From Candidatus Nitrosomarinus sp. (GTDB lineage: Archaea; Thermoproteota; Nitrososphaeria; Nitrososphaerales; Nitrosopumilaceae), in NCBI GenBank assembly GCA_003702465.1, contig REGF01000042.1, positions 1 to 5,747 of the forward strand: a stretch of DNA of 5,747 bases. Direction: 5' to 3'. Below the pieces are notes generated by a model. It did no database searches, was not told the DNA's origin, and saw only the letters and a program-made list of their open reading frames with translations. A program made the position numbers and the translations under genes. Positions 1-4,922 of the stretch are shown one piece after another. How positions within the stretch are numbered: the first letter of the stretch is position 1; every line of letters begins with the position of its first letter.

Positions 1-121
1 TGTAGCTGAAGGTGAAGATGATAAAGTAATTCAAGAGTTTAGAACTCACATGGAAGAAGTTCATGGAATTGATTACACAGTAGAAGCAGTAAAACAAATT
101 CTAATTAGAAAACAAAAATAA
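1..121 (+). CDS. 3' end of a small DUF1059-like protein (partial)
   Basis: The gene enters from the left edge and is read in the frame starting at base 2, ending at TAA 119-121, so only the last 39 residues are visible. They contain GEDDKVIQEF, then HMEEVHGIDYT, then a helix ending in the basic tail LIRKQK. This order (GE-x-D-x-x-V..., H-x3-HG-x-D, terminal amphipathic helix) resembles the C-terminal half of DUF1059 small proteins, which have no established function. The assignment is by remembered pattern, and the conserved N-terminal Cys residues of that family would lie outside the window. The gene converges on the HemA-like operon with only 5 bp between the stop codons. Its last AAA-rich codons form, on the other strand, the T-tract likely to terminate that operon. 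Confidence 0.55.
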   Translation, partial: VAEGEDDKVIQEFRTHMEEVHGIDYTVEAVKQILIRKQK

Positions 122-126
122 AAAAA
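104..126 (-). terminator. T-tract terminator of the HemA-like operon
   Basis: Immediately after the minus-strand stop codon (127-129), the minus strand reads seven T, A, five T, G, four T. This is the kind of T-rich tract at which archaeal RNA polymerase terminates without needing a hairpin. It lies inside the 3' end of the converging plus-strand gene, where it encodes the residues around RKQK. Visible in sequence; function inferred. Confidence 0.5.
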
Positions 127-1203
127 TTAAGCATCTAGTCTTTTCATTCTAGCAGATAATACAGGTATTTCTTTTGTAATAATTTTTTCAATTGCAGGAA
201 CTATAGAAGATCTGTGCTTTACACTTTCATCATAAATTTCTGCAATTTGATCTCGAAATAGTAATTTAATTCCGGGAAGAGCAGTAATTCCTTCATCAAC
301 GGTTCTTGGATCAGATAAATCCAAGACCAATGTACCTTTTTTCTTTTCTTCCATTATGAGTTTAATTCTATCATATGTTATTAAGAAATAATCAGATGTG
401 GTTGCAACAAAAATAATATCATATTTGTCAAAAGTTGACAAAACTTCATTGAAATCTACTGGGTTTCCACCTACGACAGTACTAAATCCAGTTGCACGTT
501 CAACAGTTCTACTAGTAACATCATAAGAAATTTCTTTTTTGTTTAATGTTTTTGCAACTAATGCTGCAGAATTTCCAGTGCCAATTAATAATACCTTTTT
601 CTTTGCATCTAATCCAGCCTTTTCTTCAACTAATTTTACAGCAACATCACCAAGAGATACAATATCTTTTGCAATTCCAGTAGTTTCTCTCATTCTACTA
701 GATAATCTAATTACACTTTCAAATAATTTGTTTAGAATAGTACCAGAGGTTCCTGCAGATTTTGCGTGAGATAAAGATTGGACTATTTCATCAAATACTT
801 CTTGTTTTCCAACAACAAAGGAATCAATTCCTGAACCTAAACGAAGTAAATTTAGATAGACATCATCACTCTTGTAAACTTCAATAGTTTGATCAAAATG
901 ATCAATATCAATTTGTTCCAATTCAGTTAAACTAATCCATTTTTCTTTTACTTGATTTAATATCAAAGTTTTACCTTCTTCTCTTCTTGCATCAGGAGAG
1001 TCTGAGGTTTCAGTATTACTAACAGTAAAAATTTCAATTCTACTAGCAGTTTGGATAATTATACATTCATCAACACCTTCAATATTTTTGAATTCATCTG
1101 CTGCAGCTCCAACATCCTTAAACGCAAATTTTGATAACTCATGTAATGGAACATTTTTGAAAGTTACTCTCGTATTCATTACATCAAAAATTACGTGGTC
1201 CAT
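127..1203 (-). CDS. Glutamyl-tRNA reductase family protein, HemA-like, probably non-catalytic
   Basis: The 358-residue protein follows the fold order of glutamyl-tRNA reductase, the NADPH enzyme that starts tetrapyrrole synthesis. It has an N-terminal catalytic-like domain (about 1-155), a linker with RETTGI (172-177), and a Rossmann domain with LLIGTGNSA (205-213), SRTVERA (231-237) and DLSDPR (295-300). Key positions depart from the family: the catalytic TCNR motif reads TASR (52-55, Ala53 for Cys), the active-site His before SGLDS is Asn118, and the Glu of the following VGE motif is Lys133. The only cysteine is Cys47. Family members usually exceed 400 residues; this one ends just after the connecting helix, so the dimerisation domain appears absent. 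The ATG at 1203 matches family N-termini. It lies 15 nt downstream of the coiled-coil gene, so they probably share a transcript. Automatic annotation would call it hemA, but I doubt that activity. Confidence 0.85.
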   Translation of the reverse strand: MDHVIFDVMNTRVTFKNVPLHELSKFAFKDVGAAADEFKNIEGVDECIIIQTASRIEIFTVSNTETSDSPDARREEGKTLILNQVKEKWISLTELEQIDIDHFDQTIEVYKSDDVYLNLLRLGSGIDSFVVGKQEVFDEIVQSLSHAKSAGTSGTILNKLFESVIRLSSRMRETTGIAKDIVSLGDVAVKLVEEKAGLDAKKKVLLIGTGNSAALVAKTLNKKEISYDVTSRTVERATGFSTVVGGNPVDFNEVLSTFDKYDIIFVATTSDYFLITYDRIKLIMEEKKKGTLVLDLSDPRTVDEGITALPGIKLLFRDQIAEIYDESVKHRSSIVPAIEKIITKEIPVLSARMKRLDA

Positions 1204-1218
1204 CTTTTCATCTCATTC

Positions 1219-1935
1219 CTAAGCACTAATCTTATTCCTTCCGCCTTTAGCAGTTCTAAAAACATTCATTCCAATAAAATAATTTTCATGTATTGATTCT
1301 AAGTAAGTAATTTCATTTTCGGTTGCAAGAATTTCTTTTTCTGTAGATTCAGGATCACTTTTTTGTTTTGCAAGTTTAGCTCTTAATTCATCTAAGAATG
1401 AATCTACACCACGTTCATAATTTGATACACCACCATATTCTGGACTGAGAACATGTTGTGGATTATATGCAGGAGTTTGATCGTGAGGGGTTTCAGCTTG
1501 TCTTGTGATAGATTCTTGTTCATCTGCGGAAAGTATAGGTCTAGGAAATCTATCTTCTTTTTCTAACCAAAATTCAGGTTCACCCATTTCTCTTCTAAAA
1601 ATTTCTTCACCTTGACGTTTGAATGTGTAATCAACTTTTTTTGCAGTATCTGCTTTTACTTCAGCAGCAATTGCCTTGTATTCTTCATCTGCTGCAGCTT
1701 CTAATTCAGCTCTTGCAGCTTCTGCTTTTTCAAGAGCTTCTTTTACTGCGGCTTCTGCATCAGCAACAGCTTTTGCATTTGCTTCTACTTTAGCTGCTGC
1801 TTCTTGTGCAGCTTTAGATTCTGCTTCAGCTTTTGCTTCTTCAGCTTTCTTTACTTCTTCAGCAGATGGTTCTTCAGATTTAGCCTCTTCTGTTGGTTTT
1901 GCCTCAACTTCAGATTCTTTTTTCTCTTCAGACAA
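1219..1935 (-). CDS. Hypothetical Ala/Glu/Lys-rich coiled-coil protein
   Basis: I do not recognise this 238-residue protein. Residues 1-25 are acidic and probably disordered. Residues 26-100 are almost entirely Ala, Glu, Lys and Val in a long predicted helix or coiled coil. Residues 101-170 form a different, Pro- and aromatic-containing segment (GEPEFWLEKEDRFPRP at 118-133, then HDQTPAYNPQHVLSPEYGG). Residues 173-218 look like a second helix, before a basic Gly-containing tail. There is no signal peptide, membrane segment or cysteine. The start is TTG at 1935: an in-frame stop lies just upstream, an AGGGAA Shine-Dalgarno-like sequence sits 5 nt before it, and the first internal ATG is at residue 117. 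It is the first gene of an operon with the HemA-like gene, so a physical or functional partnership is plausible but unproven. Confidence 0.75.
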   Translation of the reverse strand: MSEEKKESEVEAKPTEEAKSEEPSAEEVKKAEEAKAEAESKAAQEAAAKVEANAKAVADAEAAVKEALEKAEAARAELEAAADEEYKAIAAEVKADTAKKVDYTFKRQGEEIFRREMGEPEFWLEKEDRFPRPILSADEQESITRQAETPHDQTPAYNPQHVLSPEYGGVSNYERGVDSFLDELRAKLAKQKSDPESTEKEILATENEITYLESIHENYFIGMNVFRTAKGGRNKISA

Positions 1936-1983
1936 TAAATTTCCCTAAAATTCCCTGAATTTTAATATTCTTGTAAGAAATTT

Positions 1984-1996
1984 TGGCATAATTTTT
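1984..1996 (-). promoter_or_regulatory. Candidate TATA box for the coiled-coil/HemA-like operon
   Basis: On the minus strand the region reads AAAAAATTATGCC, an AT-rich TATA-like element. A start site about 26 nt downstream would give a leader of about 28 nt that includes the Shine-Dalgarno-like AGGGAA. A second candidate (AATATTAAAAT, 1958-1968) is nearer but would leave a leaderless TTG start, which is less likely. The choice is inference. Confidence 0.3.
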
Positions 1997-2025
1997 TGGT
2001 CTGATTTGGATATTGATCGCTGTAA

Positions 2026-2046
2026 GAATAGAATAAATGAAAATAA
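2026..2046 (-). terminator. T-rich termination tract after tRNA-Asp
   Basis: Just past the tRNA-Asp 3' end the minus strand is T-rich (TTATTTTCATTTATTCTATTC), with no hairpin. This is typical of archaeal termination after a tRNA gene. It may also separate the tRNA from the coiled-coil/HemA-like operon on the same strand. Confidence 0.35.
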
Positions 2047-2124
2047 TGGCGCCCTCGGCGGGATTTGAACACGCGTCTCAGCCGTGACAGGGCCGAATTC
2101 TAGACCGGGCTATACTACAAGGGC
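2047..2124 (-). tRNA. tRNA-Asp (anticodon GTC)
   Basis: The minus strand folds into a cloverleaf. The acceptor stem is GCCCTTG/CGAGGGC with discriminator G73, and the anticodon stem CGGCC/GGCTG encloses the loop CTGTCAC (anticodon GTC). The variable loop is AGAC and the T-loop TTCAAAT. The bases after G73 are CCA (2049-2047), so the 3' CCA may be encoded, although three bases can match by chance. Two stems are imperfect: the D-stem GTAT/GAAT has an A12-A23 mismatch, and the T-stem GCGTG/CCCGC has a T52-C62 mismatch. There is no intron. The gene diverges from tRNA-Lys. Confidence 0.93.
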
Positions 2125-2150
2125 ACAAGTACTATGAATCAAAATCCTAG

Positions 2151-2159
2151 ATTAAAAGT
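2151..2159 (-). promoter_or_regulatory. Probable TATA box of tRNA-Asp
   Basis: The minus strand reads ACTTTTAAT centred about 31 nt upstream of the mature tRNA-Asp 5' end, fitting an archaeal TATA box with a short or absent leader. Position and composition are the only support. Confidence 0.4.
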
Positions 2160-2190
2160 TTCTGTCATGAAATCTATTAGTAAAAGACTA

Positions 2191-2198
2191 AATTATAC
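2191..2198 (+). promoter_or_regulatory. Probable TATA box of tRNA-Lys
   Basis: AATTATAC is centred about 25 nt before the mature tRNA-Lys 5' end, the expected archaeal TATA spacing for a start at or next to base 1 of the tRNA. A run of nine T (2209-2217) lies between it and the gene. Confidence 0.45.
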
Positions 2199-2219
2199 AC
2201 GAAAACAATTTTTTTTTGT

Positions 2220-2293
2220 GGGTCTATGGCGCAGCCAGGTAGCGCACCGGACTTTTAATCCGGTTGTCAAGGGTCCGAATCCCTTTAGACCCG
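2220..2293 (+). tRNA. tRNA-Lys (anticodon TTT)
   Basis: This is a complete cloverleaf. The acceptor stem is GGGTCTA/TAGACCC with discriminator G, and the D-stem is GCGC/GCGC with GG in the loop. The anticodon stem CCGGA/TCCGG encloses CTTTTAA (anticodon TTT), and the T-stem is AAGGG/CCCTT. All stems pair perfectly. The T-loop reads TCCGAAT, not the usual TTCGAAT, so position 55, almost always a U that becomes pseudouridine, is C. CCA is not encoded (CTA follows), and there is no intron. The 3' end lies 12 nt from the stop codon of argH on the opposite strand. Confidence 0.95.
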
Positions 2294-2332
2294 CTAATTT
2301 TGCTATTAAATAATTTCATTTATTGATTTTTG
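2294..2332 (+). terminator. Possible T-rich terminator of tRNA-Lys
   Basis: Downstream of the tRNA the plus strand carries short T clusters (AATTTT, then TTTATTGATTTTT), continuing into the 3' end of the opposing argH. This is a weak signal that rests only on composition. Confidence 0.3.
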
Positions 2333-3763
2333 AAGTTCGTTTAAACAAGATTTGATCTTATTTTCTCTTTCAGACATTTCTGATCTCCAAGAATTAATTT
2401 TTTCTGTTCGATCAGAAATCATTCTTTTTTGTTCATCATAACCTGAAGAACCAAATGATTTCCTATCTTTTAGAGATGAAACAACACTAGTACTTGAAAT
2501 AATTGAAGATACTAACTTAGAATCAACTTTGGTACCTTCTACAGATTTTTTTATTTCAGCTGTTGTTAGTTTAGAAATAGGTTTTTTTGAATGATGTGCC
2601 AATTGAACTAAGATGCCTGCAATTTTATGAGTTACTCTAAATGGAATTCCTTCTTGGACTAATTTTTCAGCAATATCTAATGCAATTAGATTACTAGATT
2701 CGGTAACTTTTTTCATTTGTTTCTCATTTACTTTCATTGTCAGAATTATTGATTTTATTATAACTAATGCGCTAATAGAAATTTTTGATGTGGACCAAAT
2801 TGAAGATTTAATCTGTTGTAAATCACGACCATAACCAGAAGCTAAACCTTTCACAGTTGTTAGGATTGCAGTGAGATTTCCAATAATTTCTGCAGTCTTA
2901 CCTCTCGTAAGTTCCAATATATCAGGATTCTTTTTCTGAGGCATTACACTTGAAGGCGATGTAAACTCATCAGATAGTTCAATAAATGAAAATTCAGATG
3001 TGGACCAAATTATAAAATCTTCAGAAATTCTACTCAAGTTAGTCATTAAAATTGAAATCATTGCAACATACTCTGCTACAAAATCACGTGTACTTGTAGC
3101 ATCAAGAGAATTTTCTACAACATCATCAAAACCTAACATTGTTGCAGTACTTTGTCTATCAATTGCAATACTTGTTCCACCAACAGGACCTGCTCCCAAA
3201 GGACTTTGGTTGATTCGTTCAAATGTATCAAACAGTCTTAAAAAATCTCTAGATAAGACATCTGCTTGAGCTAAAAGATAATGAGAAAATAAACCTGCTT
3301 GAGCTTGTTGAAGATGAGTGTAAAAGGGCATAATTGTTTTTTGATGATTTTTAGAAACAGATACAAGTGATTCTATTGTATCTAAAAGACAATTACAAAT
3401 GATGTTGATATCATCTCTAATTTTCATTCTTATGTCTAAAACTACTTGATCATTTCTAGATCTTGCAGTATGCATTTTTCCACCACTTGCCATACCAGAT
3501 TTTTTTATCACTAGGGATTCAATTAATTCATGAATATCTTCTGCACCAGATGAAGAATCAAATTTTTCATTTTTCAAATTTTCTAATGCAGATAGGATTT
3601 TTTTTGCATCATTTTTTGTAAGAATTTTATTTTCTAGCAGCATTATTGTATGGGCTTGACTGCCAATGATATCATACAAAGCAATTTGAGAATCATCATC
3701 AATTGATGAAACATAGTCTAAAGTGATGTTACTCAAATCAGTTCCAAGTCGTGAACGATACAT
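2306..3763 (-). CDS. argH: Argininosuccinate lyase
   Basis: This cytoplasmic enzyme splits argininosuccinate into arginine and fumarate, the last step of arginine synthesis. The 485-residue length is normal for the fumarase/aspartase superfamily member ArgH. Visible motifs, in order, are the N-terminal SRLGTDLS, GGKMHTARSRNDQ (94-106, substrate binding), YTHLQQAQ (148-155, catalytic His region), SPLGAGPVGGTS (187-198), the NSLDATSTRDF stretch (218-228), and the superfamily signature SSVMPQKKNPD (271-281) on the mobile catalytic-serine loop, then YGRDLQ (311-316). All expected active-site motifs are intact, so it should be functional. The ATG at 3763 lies about 25 nt from a TATA box with no clear Shine-Dalgarno sequence, suggesting a leaderless mRNA. 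No argG is nearby. It diverges from the DUF59 gene and converges on tRNA-Lys. Confidence 0.97.
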   Translation of the reverse strand: MYRSRLGTDLSNITLDYVSSIDDDSQIALYDIIGSQAHTIMLLENKILTKNDAKKILSALENLKNEKFDSSSGAEDIHELIESLVIKKSGMASGGKMHTARSRNDQVVLDIRMKIRDDINIICNCLLDTIESLVSVSKNHQKTIMPFYTHLQQAQAGLFSHYLLAQADVLSRDFLRLFDTFERINQSPLGAGPVGGTSIAIDRQSTATMLGFDDVVENSLDATSTRDFVAEYVAMISILMTNLSRISEDFIIWSTSEFSFIELSDEFTSPSSVMPQKKNPDILELTRGKTAEIIGNLTAILTTVKGLASGYGRDLQQIKSSIWSTSKISISALVIIKSIILTMKVNEKQMKKVTESSNLIALDIAEKLVQEGIPFRVTHKIAGILVQLAHHSKKPISKLTTAEIKKSVEGTKVDSKLVSSIISSTSVVSSLKDRKSFGSSGYDEQKRMISDRTEKINSWRSEMSERENKIKSCLNELQKSINEII

Positions 3764-3783
3764 CTACTAAGGTTGTAAAATGG

Positions 3784-3792
3784 TTATATATA
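3784..3792. promoter_or_regulatory. Shared bidirectional TATA box between argH and the DUF59 gene
   Basis: TTATATATA contains the self-complementary octamer TATATATA (3785-3792). Its centre is about 25 nt from the argH ATG (minus) and about 24 nt from the DUF59 gene ATG (plus). Archaeal TATA boxes sit about 26 nt before the start site, so both transcripts would begin at or next to their start codons. No second TATA-like element is better placed for either gene. Confidence 0.65.
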
Positions 3793-3811
3793 GCATAAAT
3801 GTTTTTTCGAC

Positions 3812-4156
3812 ATGAGCCAAGATATCAAATTACTTAGGGTGAAAATTTTTGATGAATTATCAAAGATTGTGGATCCAGAAATCAATACATCAATTGTTGA
3901 ATTAGAACTAATTGATGAAGTAGACATCAATGATAGTAATGTAAAGGTAGATTTGCATTTGACTAGTCCATTTTGTCCAGCAGTATTTGGTTTTAAAATT
4001 TGTCAAGATGTTCACGACAATCTTTTGAAAGTAGAAGGAGTTGAGGATGTTAAAGTGAATGTTTCAAATCACTTTATGGCAGAACAAATCAATAATCAAG
4101 TTAACAACAGTCCAAATCCAAATAAAGTAAACGAACTTCCAAAAAAAACTGATTAA
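3812..4156 (+). CDS. MIP18/DUF59 family Fe-S cluster assembly protein
   Basis: This 114-residue cytosolic protein belongs to the MIP18 (DUF59, SufT/PaaD-like) family, whose members help mature iron-sulfur proteins. The family hallmarks are VDPEINTSIVELELI (20-34), corresponding to DPE-x2-x-IVdLGL, and LTSPFCPA (50-57) with the conserved Cys55, then the GVEDVKVNVS strand (76-85). Two features differ from the usual form: the Gly of the LGL turn is replaced (VELELI), and the usual PPW after the last strand reads NHF. An Asn-rich polar tail (91-114) follows and is probably disordered. The gene appears leaderless. Its 3' end converges on sdhB, and the stop codons share bases. Because SdhB carries three Fe-S clusters, a role in maturing complex II is plausible, but the genes are on opposite strands and not co-transcribed. 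Confidence 0.85.
   Translation: MSQDIKLLRVKIFDELSKIVDPEINTSIVELELIDEVDINDSNVKVDLHLTSPFCPAVFGFKICQDVHDNLLKVEGVEDVKVNVSNHFMAEQINNQVNNSPNPNKVNELPKKTD
4141..4148 (-). terminator. T8 terminator of the sdh operon
   Basis: Five nucleotides after the sdhB stop codon the minus strand has an uninterrupted run of eight T, a strong archaeal-type termination signal. On the plus strand this is the A-run coding for the Pro-Lys-Lys near the end of the DUF59 protein, so the terminator lies within the facing gene. Confidence 0.55.
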
Positions 4157-4920
4157 CTTCGAAATCCTAACAGATATCCTCTAAGGAATTGAATTCCCAT
4201 TGCAGGATCTACACCTTTTGGACAGACTTGACTACATGAACCAGCAAAATGACATCTCCATATACCATGGGATTCATCAATAATGTCTAATCTACTGTCT
4301 TTTCCTTTATCTCTACTATCAGCAACATATCGATATGCTTGTGCTAATGCTTGAGGTCCAACAAATGAAGAATCAGTTGTCATTGTTGGACAAGCAGAAT
4401 TACATAATCCACATTTAATGCAATTTGCAAATTGGATAAAGTTTTCCAATTCTTCAGGGGATTGTAAAAACTCTTTTTCATTTGATTCTAATTCAGTATC
4501 ATCACGAATTAGAAATGGTTTAATTTTATGATGTGTGTCAAACAATCTTTCAAATCTTACAGCTAAATCACGAATTACTGGGAAGTTATTCATTGGTTCA
4601 ACAGTTACTACGTCAGAATTCAATTCACTAATTTTAGTAAAACATGCCAATCTAGGCTTTCCATTAATCAACATACCACAAGATCCACATGTAGCTTGTC
4701 TACAAGAATAACGAACTGCTACAGAATGATCAAAATGTTTTTTGACATCTAATATTGCTTCTAGAACTGTTGTCCATTTTTGATAAGGAACACTAAACTC
4801 CATGAATTTATTAGATTCATCAGTTTCAGGATTAAATCTTGAAATTCTAAGTAAAACAGATTTTGATGCAGATAGTGGATTTGGTGCTTGTTCTTCTGCA
4901 ATACTAGAAACTTGGGCCAT
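4153..4920 (-). CDS. sdhB: Succinate dehydrogenase iron-sulfur subunit
   Basis: SdhB carries electrons from the SdhA flavin to the membrane quinone site of complex II. The 255-residue protein has an N-terminal ferredoxin domain with the [2Fe-2S] ligands Cys73, Cys78 and Cys81 (CRQATCGSC) and Cys93. A C-terminal domain carries CIKCGLCNSACP (Cys167, 170, 173, 177) and CHFAGSCSQVCPKG (Cys223, 229, 233), together supplying the [4Fe-4S] and [3Fe-4S] clusters. All eleven cysteines are present with classical spacing. After the fourth cysteine it reads CPTMTTD, not the CPS-x-WW of bacterial and mitochondrial enzymes. I chose the ATG at 4920, not the longer in-frame extension to 4998, because it lies 2 nt after the sdhD stop, behind a G-rich stretch, and the extension only overlaps sdhD. 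Last gene of the operon. Confidence 0.95.
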   Translation of the reverse strand: MAQVSSIAEEQAPNPLSASKSVLLRISRFNPETDESNKFMEFSVPYQKWTTVLEAILDVKKHFDHSVAVRYSCRQATCGSCGMLINGKPRLACFTKISELNSDVVTVEPMNNFPVIRDLAVRFERLFDTHHKIKPFLIRDDTELESNEKEFLQSPEELENFIQFANCIKCGLCNSACPTMTTDSSFVGPQALAQAYRYVADSRDKGKDSRLDIIDESHGIWRCHFAGSCSQVCPKGVDPAMGIQFLRGYLLGFRS

Positions 4921-4922
4921 CT

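Noticed and set aside
539..769. Plus-strand open frame opposite the HemA-like gene
   Set aside because: Shadow frame with no ribosome-binding site or recognisable motif; the minus-strand protein has clear family motifs across the same stretch.
1676..1948. Plus-strand Ser/Ala-rich open frame of 90 codons
   Set aside because: It is the antisense image of the Ala/Glu/Lys-rich coiled-coil coding sequence; the repeated GCT/GAA codons keep the opposite frame open. No promoter or family signal.
2047..2293. The tRNA pair as an integration site (att) for a mobile element
   Set aside because: No integrase, no duplicated tRNA 3' end and no compositional break nearby; both tRNAs are complete and flanked by housekeeping genes.
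2787..3011. A 15-bp direct repeat (GATGTGGACCAAATT) at 2787-2801 and 2997-3011
   Set aside because: Both copies encode the IWSTS segment in two separate helices of ArgH. With AT-rich codon use this is best explained as chance similarity in coding sequence, not as a mobile or regulatory repeat.
3000..3269. Plus-strand open frame opposite argH
   Set aside because: Shadow frame antisense to strongly conserved ArgH sequence, including the catalytic region.
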